A stretch of 64,000 nt of DNA, from the NCBI GenBank assembly GCA_945910005.1, contig OX246746.1, forward strand, positions 24,493,987 to 24,557,986, in the 5' to 3' direction. The position numbers were made by a program, and so were the translations under genes. Source of the DNA: Isoperla grammatica. Its lineage: Eukaryota > Arthropoda > Insecta > Plecoptera > Perlodidae. Below the pieces are notes generated by a model that ran no database searches, was not told the DNA's origin, and worked only from the letters and a program-made list of their open reading frames with translations. Below, in pieces: positions 1 to 11,629 of this stretch (position 1 is its first letter; the number at the start of each line of letters is the position of its first letter).

Positions 1-396
1 AGTTTTTCATAATTTAATAAAAAATGGTATTGCCAACATTGCTGAGGGTCCTACATAGCCTTATCAGAGAACCTAGGCAAAAGTCTGGGAAGTGCAAGAG
101 TAATGCAATATACACCCACGTTCAACATGCATTAGTAGTGGCAAACAGCTCTCATTCCTATAGCCCATTGTTTCTTTCTGTTAGATAGGTGTGCTTTAAA
201 AATCGAGGTATTTTTGTTAGTTAGAATACATAATCAGAAGATAACCACTAACTACCTTCTGATTAGGTAAGTTATTCTAAGGAATAAAAATGTATAAAAA
301 AAAAACTTAACAGTTATTGCATCAGTTATGCACTAGTTGTTGCTCAGTTATTGTATTATCAGTTAAACTGTGCGATGAGAACTATGGAAAACTGAC

Positions 397-618
397 CTTT
401 AGCACAATGTAGAATCTGTTCAACCTTGTCCACCGTTGGGAATGTGAATGTGACTTCTCCACCATTTGCCAGATCACGGACTTGCACAATGTGATGAGCT
501 AATGCCACCAGGAGACGATTAGAAGGAGCAGTTGTTACTGCTACTGGATCATCACAAACATGGATATCTTGACTCAGAAAGTGGTGTACAGAAATAACCC
601 GCACCATTGTGAAACTAT
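397..618 (-). CDS. HPS3: HPS3-like, first coding exon (partial gene)
   Basis: The minus-strand exon starts with ATG at 607-605, with A at -3 and G at +4, and encodes 70 residues plus one base. It ends at a consensus donor, AAAG|GTCAGT, with the intron starting at 396. A good acceptor (pyrimidine-rich, ending TTTCAG) lies just upstream of the ATG, giving an exon start at 618, so a noncoding leader exon is likely. The peptide begins MVRVISVHHFLSQ and has alternating hydrophobic strands (LLVALAHHIVQV). This resembles the N-terminal beta-propeller start of HPS3, whose vertebrate form also opens with MV, then H-x-F and SQ, and ends its first exon at a similar place. HPS3 is a subunit of BLOC-2, which routes cargo to lysosome-related organelles. 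The assignment rests on remembered family sequence over about 70 residues. It could be another propeller protein. Remaining exons would lie left of position 1. Confidence 0.6.
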
Positions 619-620
619 CT

Positions 621-1928
621 GAAACAATAGATAGATTAAAAATTTTTGTTTAATGAAATATGAATAAATCTTCCAATTGATATAGGTTACAATATTGGTG
701 TATTGTTTGCAGAATGAGTGTAAAACTTTGGGTAGGTGGTAGGCCTCCCCAAAAAATCATTTTACAGCTAAACTATAATATTTTGGAGCTTAGCATTAAC
801 CATGTTTCATTCTAAAAATAAGGGCATACAATATATGTTCCAGTGGAGGATGACAAGTAGTGCCTTGATGACTCTGGTATAGTGGGTCTTTGAATGGAAG
901 GTAATGGTCAACTTCATGCTGAGCTACTGGTTTCTCCACACATAACTTATATGGTTGGCACTGTCATGCATGTTCTCAGGTGGTTAGAGGAGTGGTTACA
1001 TGCCAATGCCGTCATCCAATTGATGGCTGCATTTAAGCGGACGCGAACATGCTGGGGGGGGGGGGGGGGTAATTATCATATTTTAACCAAATGAATAATT
1101 TTTTTTTAGATAACTCCTGTTGGTTTGGTAAAATCAATCTAAATCAAGTCAAACAAAAAGTCACTTGATATATGCTTAAACCAACTTTTTAAAGGCAAAG
1201 TGTTGAAAATTGTCCTGTTTTAGTCCCAGATCACCCTACAATGGATGTTAAGCAGTTCTTGAGGTGGTTGATGGGGTAGCCCTATGATTTACCACTAGGT
1301 AGGCTACTAGGGCCTACATAGTGGAGAAATTGGGTGGATTATAGTGAACATACATTTTGTAGGTCTCTTATTATATCTGCCTTCTAGGCATAGGTCTAGG
1401 CCTAGGCCCTAGGCCTGGCCGACTCACGCAAAACCAACTGATAAACAAATCGACTTGTTAGCTCTAGGCCTAGGGGCCTAGTGATAAATGAAAAAGATGT
1501 AAGACAAAGAAGAAAAAAATGTAAGACAATACTCTGGACGAGGTAGGCCTACTCCTAACCAGGAAGTCTACGCCTAGCCTAGGCTTAGGCTAGAAAGCCG
1601 CCTCCAAGTGTAGGCCCCTATGCATTTTTTAAAACATAACCTCAATCTCACAAAGTAGGCTCTTCTCTGGCCAATGCATGCAATGCAGCGCTTATTGAGT
1701 GTGAGGAAAATTCAAGCATTCCTTAGCATGATCATAATTATAGACATGGCTAGACCTACACATTCCCAGTAGTGGGTGTGTCTAACTCTAGTCTACTTTT
1801 TCAATCAATATCCGTACAAAGAAACCAAATGGACCCTACGCCTAGGCCTACTAGGGTAGAATCAAGCCTAGGCGCCCCTATAGGCCTATTCTACGCCAGA
1901 CCATCGAGCCTACGGCGAATGCACTTAC
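621..1928 (-). other. Putative 5' UTR intron / promoter-side region of HPS3-like gene
   Basis: No coding region is seen here. The stretch holds a G16 homopolymer (1054-1069) and, from about 1290 to 1900, a dense cluster of AGGCCT and CCTAGG palindromes. If the leader-exon model is right, this is intronic. Confidence 0.35.
1290..1900. repeat. Cluster of AGGCCTAGG palindromic motifs
   Basis: AGGCCT/CCTAGG and overlapping TAGGCCTAGG words recur many times, for example around 1388-1420, 1465-1482, 1550-1590 and 1838-1890. They are irregularly spaced, so this is not a simple tandem array. Related TAGGCCTA words are scattered thinly through the rest of the window (near 3158, 38808, 39378, 52169, 62262, 63303). 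Confidence 0.7.
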
Positions 1929-1995
1929 CTACAGCTATCGACTACACGGCAGTGTCAACAGAAACAACAGAATCCCATCGCCCAATTTGCGTTGT
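1929..1995 (-). other. Possible noncoding leader exon of the HPS3-like gene
   Basis: A strong minus-strand donor (GTAG|GTAAGT, intron starting at 1928) faces the acceptor at 619-620, which lies just before the HPS3-like start codon. Splicing the two would give a 5' UTR intron of about 1.3 kb. The exon's upstream boundary is not defined; an AT-rich stretch (TTTTAAATAA type) near 2000 could serve as a core promoter. The proposed exon carries one short upstream ORF of 7 codons. This is inferred from splice-site quality only. Confidence 0.3.
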
Positions 1996-2353
1996 TATTT
2001 AAAATAATGTGACATTTAGACATTCAGTAGATATGAGACGAAAAAATGCCTAGGATTCTGTTGATGTCCCACTCCCACTTCCAGTTTATTTGTGCACCGA
2101 AATGCTAATGTAACAACGAACAAAAGAGGTGCAGTGTACTAGTACGTCATTCAAGAACTAAATTTGCACCTTCCCGTTCTGGAACACGATCAGGAAAGAG
2201 AATATTCACAACGAAGTATCAAACTCAATTATCTGAAACACAATTTTTCATATTTTACAAATTTTACGAGACCAAGCAAGAAGAATCAAAAAACTATACA
2301 CACTTTGCACGAGAGTGAGCAAACGAACACTACACCACGAACTATCAGCATTC

Positions 2354-2575
2354 CTACAACCGGCGCCTTGCAAACGTAACAAAACAAACTAAAAGAGATA
2401 TTCCTAAAGGCGGTGATTTTCCTTGGCGGCGTATTCGTACCAACCATACTACCATGCCGGTAGCCACAATTATCAATAGACCATTGTTAAAATTGATCAA
2501 GGACCCGACTGAGTTAATCACGGGCTCTAAATCTTCAATGACAACTAATGCACAACTATAAAAACTAGTTTTCAC
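2354..2575 (-). other. Orphan single-pass membrane segment, P450-anchor-like
   Basis: A 73-codon open frame on the minus strand contains one convincing transmembrane helix (about NGLLIIVATGMVVWLV), then a basic stop-transfer patch (RIRRQGK) and two prolines (SPP). This order resembles the N-terminal signal anchor, basic linker and proline hinge of microsomal cytochrome P450s. However, there is no ATG where such a protein would start, the frame opens only from GTG, and the sequence after the hinge does not look P450-like. No good splice donor follows. It may be a degraded first exon or chance. Its position upstream of the HPS3-like gene on the same strand does not suggest a shared function. 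Confidence 0.2.
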
Positions 2576-2599
2576 ATGTTATGTTAAGGTTTATTCTTC

Positions 2600-3200
2600 A
2601 TTGTTACAATTCATTGTGTGCAAACAGGAAAAATAATTATTTACAGGAAATGAGACGCAAGGTGTAATACGCACGATTACAAAAGAACGACATAGGTATG
2701 GGCAGTAATTTTATTTATTGCATCAAACTAACAATAGACACTAACTATAAATGACTGCAGTCGCTACACACAGAAGGATATAGAAATAACTCTTTCGGGC
2801 GATTTTAACGATTTTGCACTAGACATTAAATATAACAAGTAACAACATAAATTTTATGTTGTTATTGGCTGAGGTGTTTAGTACATTCAGATCAGAGGGA
2901 CGATCTTTCGATAGAGCCTATTTTACGCACATTTTACTCGCAGCAATAATGTCAATGTGGAGCGTAGTATAATTCTAAAAGTCGAAAGCCTAGGCCACTA
3001 GAAGTACGCTCCTCTTCTTGTCTTATAGCACATAAAATTTAAATGGGTTCCTGAATGTTTATTATAATATTTTGTGAAAGGTCATTATTTTTAAGCACAA
3101 TATCGACTAGCACCAACAACTGATTTATATTTCCAGCCCGTCCTGTCTGTAAGTTAGGCCTATCGTCACATTTACCATGGAAATCGATCGGTAGAGCCAG
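2600..3200. other. Intergenic, no feature recognised
   Basis: AT-rich sequence without credible ORFs, repeats or splice-flanked exons. Isolated TAGGCC words occur at the right end. Confidence 0.6.
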
Positions 3201-3289
3201 AGCAAAACTTAAAGTTTAGAATAATTTTTCTGGACGCAATATATATATAAAAATATTGCTAGTGTAATGCCCCAAGAACCAATGGTAAT

Positions 3290-3480
3290 GTCCAAAAGTG
3301 GGGGGCCCCCACTTTGCAACGTCATTTTGAGTCAGATCAAGGGAGAGTATCCACACAAAAATGGATAAGATACAAGAGTTTGAATCATTGGCGCCGAGTA
3401 CGGGGGGGCGACGGGGCTCGAGCCCCCCCCCCCCCCCCCCCCAGCAGTAACGCAGGGGGGGGGGGGCGCAGCCCCCCATG
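3290..3480. repeat. GC-rich segment with C20 and G12 homopolymers
   Basis: A GC-rich patch holds a G/C palindrome near 3300, a C20 run (3423-3442) and a G12 run (3455-3466) that can pair with it. The open frame across it is low-complexity and not considered a gene. Confidence 0.6.
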
Positions 3481-5005
3481 AGGAGCTAACAGTAGTTGCT
3501 TCTTCAAACAGTTACCAGTTTTGTTGTTTTGCTAAAGGGCCTTTCAAATTAATGCACATCGACATATTGCGTCTCTTTTCCATATCATGTATTGTATATG
3601 AGAGCCTTCTTTCTTTTTATGGTGTGTCTTAGTTCTTTGACAGTCCATCTCGCTCGGCCCCCAGTGGCAAAAATTAGTTTTCTAACGATATTTTCGGAGA
3701 AATGCTGTCAATAAAGAGCAATACACTTATGAAGGAGCCTATAATTATAGTATTTCACCTGACAGCTAGAATGTTCAATGTCAACTAGGGTGAAGAAACT
3801 TGTACTTCTTGAAAAGTCCAACCCCTTCTTTGTAAAATCACTCTATCAATGCGTGGGTTGCAAAACCGTTTACGTTAATAAATAATGCGTCATTTTACAC
3901 ATATATTCCTAGCCAGGAAGTGTTTGTAATAGACAATTACAAAATTAATTTACATAAATAGGTTAAAACCAGATCCCTTATCTGTGTTAAAACTACAAAA
4001 CAAAGTTGATGAAAGGTTAAAATACGAGACAAAAATCGTATTGCTACTTCTAGGTATTTTAATCTTCCCTTTCAAAATAATACCTCAGATCGCTTCTAAG
4101 GTCATCTCGATGGCAATAGTACCCCAAAAAATTTTCCTCCTGCGGCTGGGGCTTTGCCCCAGACCCCAGACTTCCCACGCAGATACTGTTGATCGTAGGT
4201 TGAGCCCCCTCAAGGAAAATCAAAACTCGGCGCCTATGGTTTGAATCATTTTTGGTGAAGTATTCATCCTGTGGGTTCATTTTTCCTTCAAATAAAGTAT
4301 CTTCGATTAGTTAAAGCAGTTTTGATTTGTACATCATTGATTGCCATTAAGAACATAGTTTAAAAATGCATTTAATCTACCATTAATAATCTAATATACT
4401 GACTAAAGAAACGGTCATAGCAAACGTTGAAATACTACCCCTCCCTGCCCCCAAGCACCTCACGGAAAATTATCTCACTTGGAACTATGTCAAAAATGAT
4501 ACATCAATGTTGTATTCTTTAAATCAACAAAGAATTGTTTATATCAGTTACTTTCAATAAAACCAAATTGTCTTCTAGCACGGATTATCAAACATTTCAA
4601 AACCACAACCTAATATAACGAATTCAAAGCAATTCATTCATTCACCACGTTATGTATGACATATAACCTATTTTCACATTCACACTTTTCTTTTCAAATC
4701 CACTTACTCAATCAACGTTATGAATGTATTTACCATTTTGTTTTTGACTAGTCGTTTTATTGGTAACCCTGAGTAGGTTGTTCTCATTCGAGCATCGATA
4801 TTTTCCATTCACGCTGCCATTCAAGCTGCATGTCTCACTCCGTCAAAGTAAAATACGAGCCGGCAGCAATACATCAATGAAAGGGTTAAACTGAATGTAT
4901 CAGAAAGACATACGAAGGTCAGGTTACTATGTTGTCAATATTCATAATATCGATGTATCATTGGTCAACATTCATGTGATGTGAGTGTGACACATATTGT
5001 AAGCT
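3481..5005. other. Intergenic, AT-rich
   Basis: No supported gene. It contains one copy of a short GC hairpin (4144-4162). The overlapping 73-86 codon frames around it on both strands have no recognisable content. Confidence 0.55.
4144..4162. repeat. Short dispersed hairpin GGCTGGGGC-nnn-GCCCCAG
   Basis: Seven bases of perfect stem around a short loop. A second copy is at 7155-7173 and a partial third on the minus strand at 5154-5172, all preceded by CGGC-type sequence. It is probably the recurring part of a short interspersed element. Confidence 0.45.
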
Positions 5006-5009
5006 AACC

Positions 5010-5095
5010 GATAGAGGTAGCTCAGCGGAAGTACGCGAGACTAATTCGGGAGGTCGCCGGTTCGATACCGGTGAGTGACGCAACCATTCTGGGAG
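5010..5095 (+). mobile_element. tRNA-derived SINE head (family 1)
   Basis: An A box (TAGCTCAGCGG, 5018-5028) and a perfect B box (GGTTCGATACC, 5059-5069) are spaced as in a tRNA-type internal Pol III promoter. The sequence lacks a convincing acceptor stem, and a diverged copy with the same anticodon-arm region (GCGAGACT) is present at about 11550-11620 on the other strand. It is therefore called a SINE and not a functional tRNA gene. Confidence 0.6.
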
Positions 5096-5099
5096 GGGC

Positions 5100-6120
5100 T
5101 TCAAAGGGTGAATTGATAGTTAATAGATTTATATTTTAAAGAAATGGGTCTAGGGTAGAGCCCCAGCCGCCGACAGCGGACAAAATTTTCGTAATTGTTT
5201 AAAAACGCTTATGCTCGTATTCAGTTCCATCAAAGAAGCTCTATTCTCAAACACTTTACCTAGTTATGCACCTCAATAGAGATAAGTTGTCCCTGGACAG
5301 TTTTTCAACGAAACATTATTGATTTTTAATATACAATATTATTAAAGTGTATAATAATATAAGATTCTGTAAAGTAAGATGTATCTTTAAACTACGTACA
5401 TTGAGAATTAATAAGAAAATTGAAGAATAACTTTGTAATTCAATATAGCATTTTATAAAATATCTAAATACACTTGAATTGATAGATTTGCATATTTTGA
5501 AGACGCTAACAGAAACCTATCAGTAACTACTGGACTGGAATAAAACCGAAAACTGTTTAGTGACTGGTATGATCTAAACTTTGATTGTGATTTGTTTACT
5601 TAAATATTGAGCAGAGCATTTTTTTACACTACTTAGCACGTTTTATTAATTACCTTAGTATCCTGGAAAACAATTTTCTCATATTGGTTTCGTGCAGATT
5701 TTTTCGTCCGCTGGTAAAAAAAAATATGTAAACAATTCGTGACTCAACCTAAATCACAGATAATGTTTTTCAATGTGTGTTATAAATAATTATTATGCCA
5801 GTGGCGTACCTTCTATGGATGTAAGGGCTGCAGTAATTGACTGGCAAAGATTAAAAGTAAAAGCATTGCCTTGTATTCCTATCAAAATCCATTGCTTGCA
5901 ATTTTAATATTTTCTTTATGATAAATGTTTGAGTAAGGTCCCTCGCTTGTAATTATGTAGTAGGTGAATATTGTTCGAAAGTTTCTTTGTAGGGATATGT
6001 ACAACAACATTGCCTGATCTCTAAAGTGAAAACTTTATGAAACCGATGTTATTACACACCGATGAACCGATGTTGTACACATTCAATGTTTGTCCTAATC
6101 AAAACACTGTGGATTAACTT
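5100..6120. other. Intergenic, AT-rich
   Basis: Nothing coding is seen. A CAGTGGCGTACC word at about 5800 resembles DNA-transposon terminal repeats, but no partner end was found. Confidence 0.55.
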
Positions 6121-6123
6121 TTT

Positions 6124-6563
6124 TTGTATTCGAAACTCACGCTATTTAGAGCGCGTTGGATTTCTACATTAGTTCACCGAGTCTCCGCTAGGAGGACAGA
6201 GGTCCTTGGGCTCGACAACAACGGCGGTAACTTTGAACTTTTGGACAGTGTGGACGTGGACATAATACGCGCTGTTCATCAACGCGTCACACAGAGCGTT
6301 TTCCTAGTATTATATATGTTATTATAATGACAACAAGTAAAGAAAAAATGTATTTGATAAGTTTGTGTGTTCCTTCAGAACAGCTTTGTTCATTACCTAA
6401 CGATTCTGAAGAAAAAAAATTATCTGCGATAACTTTTGTAGTACGAAATGTTTCGTCCATCGGTACAAACTTTAATTTTTGTACGTGTTGTGTACCGGCG
6501 GATGTAAAAAAAATCGTACAGCAAAAGGTACCACAGATAATAATTGTTTTCCAGAATAGTTAA
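6124..6563 (+). other. Two short abutting ORFs, probably noncoding
   Basis: Frames 6124-6327 and 6327-6563 follow each other. The first covers a locally GC-rich patch (6150-6300) but starts at TTG, not ATG. The second begins with ATG and encodes 78 residues with several cysteines but no recognised motif. No good splice sites or promoter were noted. Confidence 0.15.
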
Positions 6564-6680
6564 ATGAAGGTAGAAGGTGTTTTTAAGAAACATACAAAAC
6601 TGCAGCTAAAAATTTTAAATTTTGCACACAGAAATAGGCACACTATTTTAAATATATAACAAATTCGGTTCTTTTCAATT

Positions 6681-6840
6681 AAGCTGGATTCATGACATTG
6701 CGTTGTTCTGCGGGACGGTGCGCGACGGAGGTTTTGGGCCAATCAGGAGCGACCTAAGTGCACGCAGGTCGCTCCTGATTGGCCCAAAACCGCCGTCGCG
6801 CACCGTCCCGCAGAACAACGCAATGTCATGAATCCAGCTT
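6681..6840. mobile_element. GC-rich foldback MITE, 75-bp arms
   Basis: Arms 6681-6755 and 6766-6840 are reverse complements with a single mismatch, around a 10-bp loop. The arms are markedly richer in G+C and CpG than the flanks. No coding capacity. Target duplication could not be decided. The superfamily is unknown. Confidence 0.85.
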
Positions 6841-7029
6841 TATTCTATCTGTCAACCAAGTTTCATGTGTATTTGAGAAATTACACCGAAGTCCATACAT
6901 CCACCTTAATTCTTACACGCCGGTACTCAGTAGTCGATTTTAAAAAGTACGAGCCCCACCGTCTGCCTTTTCCAGCTCTCAATGAAAATGTAGCCTACAT
7001 TACAAAACCAAATTGAATGTGTGTTTCCA

Positions 7030-7480
7030 TTGTATTTTTTTCTGGCTGAATTGATTTTAATGTATTATTTATGTTACACTACAATATTCTGTAATTTAAA
7101 GCATGTTAACTAATGTTCTTGAAACAAATCTATTACAAAAGATTCGGCTCCGACGGCTGGGGCATCGCCCCAGAATCCTTACTTATTTGCGAAATCCTAC
7201 TCAAAAAATTACTGAGGTGCAATTTCTCGTCGTAAGACATGACCGCACGCCACTGTACACCAAACACACGCACATGCATACTCGCAGTGACACGGACTGA
7301 CGCAAATACACATTCGCACACACACGCGCTCCCTCACAACGCACGCATACACAATATCGCTGACACGTGCACAAGCATACTCGTTCTAAAAAAATATGGC
7401 ACAGTTTATACCGGTGCATGGATCAAAACTCTTTACACCTTGCGGCCTAATTAATGAACGGAATACTAAAAAGAGACCGT
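7030..7480. other. Degenerate CA-rich stretch with a GC hairpin copy
   Basis: A GGCTGGGGC hairpin lies at 7155-7173. From about 7240 to 7380 the plus strand is rich in CACA, CGCA and ACAC words (degenerate microsatellite), which explains the His/Thr-rich and Cys/Val-rich open frames on the two strands. Confidence 0.55.
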
Positions 7481-10400
7481 ATGCGTTTGGGGGTAGGGTT
7501 ACCAGCCCTAAATTTACGTATGTACTTTGTATTGAAATATTTTCCATCAACCAAATTTAAATTTTGTTTACGTTACCAGACATGATATATTTAATTGTAG
7601 TAATAAATCTATTTACAATTTTTTTTTAATCAATATTTCGTTTAAGTTTCTGGGATGCACTGGCTAAATTTAACTTATAGAATATAATTTACAAAGTTCT
7701 AAAAACACCAATGTTTTACTTTACATTGATACAGATAAGAAAGGTAAATTTGAAATATTTTGAAATTAAAGAAATGTATCTATTGATTTTGTGGCCCTGT
7801 TGATATATTTCTTCGGTGCTCAGGACCCACTGGTTGGTGGTTGCGAGCCTTGCCCATGTTTTAGGCAGAGTATTAGTTCACGCGAACTGTTTGTTTTTTT
7901 TTTTTTTTTTTTAATATATCTCAAGAATAACAAAATCAGTTTACAAACATTTACAAACGCGGTTATAAAATCCGCGCTCACGAATATCGTAATATTTCGG
8001 CAGCATCCGCTGCCTTCCTCATACGCGAGGAAGGCAAAGGAAGCATTTTCACACCTGCAAGCCTGATTGTTTAGTCGAAATATAAAAACAGATCTCGATA
8101 TGTGTACAATTTGATTAAATAGTTCCATTAAAAAAAAATAATAACGGAAATGCATTTTTTTGCCATTTTAAGAAATTCGTAAAACGTAATTACCATAATA
8201 TTATATTTTAGTTAGTGAGTGATAATTTGTTTTTAAATACAGTACCAGAGCCTTTATTTATAGATCCTCAGGAACTAAGCAAATGTTTGATATGAATGTC
8301 GGTAGTCAAACACCTTTGTGACAATATTTGCTGTTTGACTGAGTACCTGCCATAGAGTTTTGTCATTACTTATTGTTTTGTGCAATATTGTGCAAGTAAA
8401 AAACTTGCTTTGATAGAAACCTCGTCAACCTGCTTGGCCGAATGCGCTACACGTGTGCAGGGTTAAACGGCGGCTTGCATACGATTATGCCCATACAGGA
8501 GGCTGCACAAACCTGTATGTACAGAATGTATTCCTGTTTTAACCATCGCCCCAAAATTGTCTTCATTTTGAAAGCATTCATTTGGATGCAGTTCAAGAAC
8601 GTTAAAAAAACATGAATGACCCATACGACGTTTTAGTAACGAAATTATTTCCGCTAACTTGAACGAGTTTAGTGGAAATGTGGTGTACATAGACTACGTG
8701 TATCGCATAGAAAGTAGTTCTTATTTCAATGTTACGTACACACCACTGCCATTTAAAATATTTAAATTGTCTTAAGAATGATATGTTGCCAAATATACTG
8801 TACGAACGAATCTAGATAATGATCATGTGGGATCTTAACATTTGAATCAAACATACTTTGTTTTGAAAGTAAATACTTTCGTTCGTTGGTAATAATCTGC
8901 TCCTGATGACACCTGATAAATAAATGCTATTTTATTCAATACTCTCTTTATAACAACTTAAAAAAATGTTATTGCAAATATTTTTGAATTGATAAATTAT
9001 CAAATCATACAGTTTGTATTATTTGCTGATTTCTATTATTCTCTAAACATTTAATACAAATCATTTTGAAAGTATTATTTTATGTCACACTAATTAATGC
9101 AATAAGTTTTCCATTTACAAATATTGTGGGGCAGTTCCTATTAAGACCAACCCAGTTGACAAAGCGATATAGTAGTGAATATTTTATTAAAAGCACAACC
9201 TTTGGCGGTTATTACGGATCAAATGCAAATGTAAATGTAAATGTGTATTCTGTAAGTACATCTTTCTGTTTTTGTTTGTTTTGTTATTTGCCCGTCAGCA
9301 GCCCAAGACCGAACGGATGATCGTATTAATTTTGGGTAACGGAATATATAAATACACACTGAAGAGGCATTATTTTTTTAATTTTAATGTCTACCACTAT
9401 GCGTACGGAAGAGTATATCAATAAACCTGGTCAACGGAGTAAAATGTGCAATATTTCATTGTAGCTCAATTAAAACCCAAATGTCCAGGTGTCCGCGCAG
9501 AAATTGCTGTCAAAAAAGATCGGGTAGAAACAAGAATACTAAATATAAAGTGAAATATAACTACCGTCAAACGTTGTTTAGAATTTTTAAATTGAACGGC
9601 TAGTACACCAATAAATATGGTAATTGCATAGTGAATGCTAATGTTAAATATTTAATGAATTATTTATTATTTCCTGTTAACTTCAACCGAAAGAAAGAAG
9701 TGTACCTGGGTGCACAGTACTTCGATGTCCAGCTGGTTTTAATTTTAGTTACAGCACGACTTTGTGATAAAGAAACGAGCATAGTTGAGTTGTCCGTACA
9801 CTGTTGTTTTCAAACATAGTTTTTGTTCATAATTTTTAAAAAGTGGACTGACTTGAAAATGTATTTTCTATTCTTATCCCTTGAAAAACTTTCTATTTGA
9901 TTGTGTGCATGTGTTCGGGTTCCATCGTTTTATATAAGTCCGTTTGCAAAGTATTTACAAACCCTAGCTTTTGTTTATTGCAAAACGCAACCACCACGAT
10001 TCCTCATGAAAATAGCCCACAAGTAATCCAAAAATTGTCAATGTACAACTGAATCTACAAAGACATGACTTATTCAACAGTTCTTTTTTTTTACCAACCA
10101 TTGGGATAAATAGTATTATGCAACTAGGGTATGTGTTGGCAATATAAAGAATGCATGGTAAATCAGAACGTTAACACGAATTGGATTGTTTAAAATAGGT
10201 ATAAAAAAATGTTCAATTAGTTAAGTAAGAGTTGAAATAAATTTTCAAAAATGAAAAATGTTGGTTTTTCTCTAAGAATCTTAAATCCTACTGTTAACAT
10301 TCGAATGTCTTGGACAAGGTGAGTGGGACATTGGGAAATAATGGAACATACCCCCCCCCCCCCCCCCCCGAATACTTACTACGTAATTCATCCTAAATGC

Positions 10401-11380
10401 AGAAATACAATTTAAACATACATTGTTTCCCTTGACATTTCGACGCTATTCAAATTAATATCCAAATAGTCAACCGAATCCAACAACAATGGCAGCTTCC
10501 TTCAGATGCATCTATAGCAAATTTAAAATGTAGATAGAATGCTTGCTGCACTTGTTTGGCAAGTTTCCAAAATAAATCAAGTTCGACAAGATTAAGGTAT
10601 CCTGTCCCACAACTCAAAGACATCCCATAAACTGTGTTCACTTGTTTGCATACAAAGTGCAAACATCTTCCTGCGATCAGTATATACGTGTAATAGTTTA
10701 CCCTCTCAATATCATGATATTGTTATTATATAACCATTACAACTCTTATGTATCAAGATTTCTGCAGTTATCTACAATTTTAATTCTTAAACTCTCAAAC
10801 CAAACAAAAACTTGTATCTTTTTAAATGTTTCCTTACACCCTTACGCACTGTACATAGTCCATAAATATAGCTCATATGGGCCATACAAATAATAAACAA
10901 AAAAATGAGAATGAAAGAGATAATTTAAAATAATTGTAATAATCAGCAATACAAGTATCGTATCGCAAATACAAATTAATAGCAAATATTATCTTCATTG
11001 TAAGAGTAACAATCATTGAAGTAATTTATTGAGTAAGGGGTTGTTAAATCCCTATAATGACCACCGGACACTCATATTTCGACAGCATTGTTTGCTTCCT
11101 ACACACTAATAGATCTGCTTCTACAAGGTTTCCTCTTATTATATAATACCTCTCTTTCAGGATGATAACAATAGCCTGTGCTTCACCCAAAACACTTCAG
11201 CCCAGGCCTCTAACAGATTTGACTCTTCCCTTTGACTCTTCCCACATCGTAGTAAGGTATCAATAATCGTAGTAAGGTAACAATAACAGTAAAGTTACAT
11301 CTTATAGTAAGGTAACAATAATCATAATTATTTTCCGTAGCAATCCGTTACTGTTGAGTGCATACTATATAGCTCTAGGT
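7481..11380. other. Intergenic, mostly unannotatable AT-rich DNA
   Basis: No supported exon. Landmarks are a T-run at 7893-7911, a 9-bp-stem hairpin at 8012-8035, a C19 run at 10351-10369, and three imperfect copies of an AGTAAGGTAACAATA-type 26-bp unit at about 11250-11325. Confidence 0.5.
8012..8035. repeat. Small hairpin, 9-bp stem
   Basis: GCCTTCCTC and GAGGAAGGC flank a 6-base loop. The stem is perfect. It does not match the histone mRNA stem-loop. Confidence 0.4.
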
Positions 11381-11384
11381 ATAT

Positions 11385-11625
11385 ACATGCGACCCTCTTC
11401 AGGTGACCAACAGCTAGTTATATCGGGCTGTTTGGGTAGTTGAGAAGGAATGTCCGAGAGCTGTTAGTAGAACTCATGCAACCCACCAATCGCCTTGTGC
11501 CTGAAGAAAACCTCTAGAAAAACCTTCCGCATGAGCATTGCCAGTGACTGGTATCGAAGAACCGGCAACCTCTCGAAACAAAGTCTCGCGTTTTACTGCT
11601 GAGCCACCTCTATTTATAAGCAGCC
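11385..11625 (-). mobile_element. tRNA-headed SINE, family 1, with conserved tail
   Basis: Read on the minus strand, an A box (TGGCTCAGCAG, 11607-11597) and a B box carrying a 2-base insertion (11566-11550) form a tRNA-like head. This is followed by a body with GGTTTTCTTCAGGCACAAGG and, further on, GGTCACCTGAAGAGGGTCG. The same body words occur in order at 36,870-36,990 on the plus strand, so the tail is a real family feature. Confidence 0.7.
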
Positions 11626-11629
11626 TACA

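Noticed and set aside
3216..3479. 87-codon minus-strand frame
   Set aside because: It depends on C20 and G12 homopolymers and shows no domain.
5010..5095. Functional tRNA gene
   Set aside because: Pol III boxes are good, but no convincing acceptor stem pairs and dispersed diverged copies exist, so SINE is favoured.
7133..7454. His/Thr- and Cys/Val-rich frames on both strands
   Set aside because: They are explained by degenerate CA-rich simple sequence.
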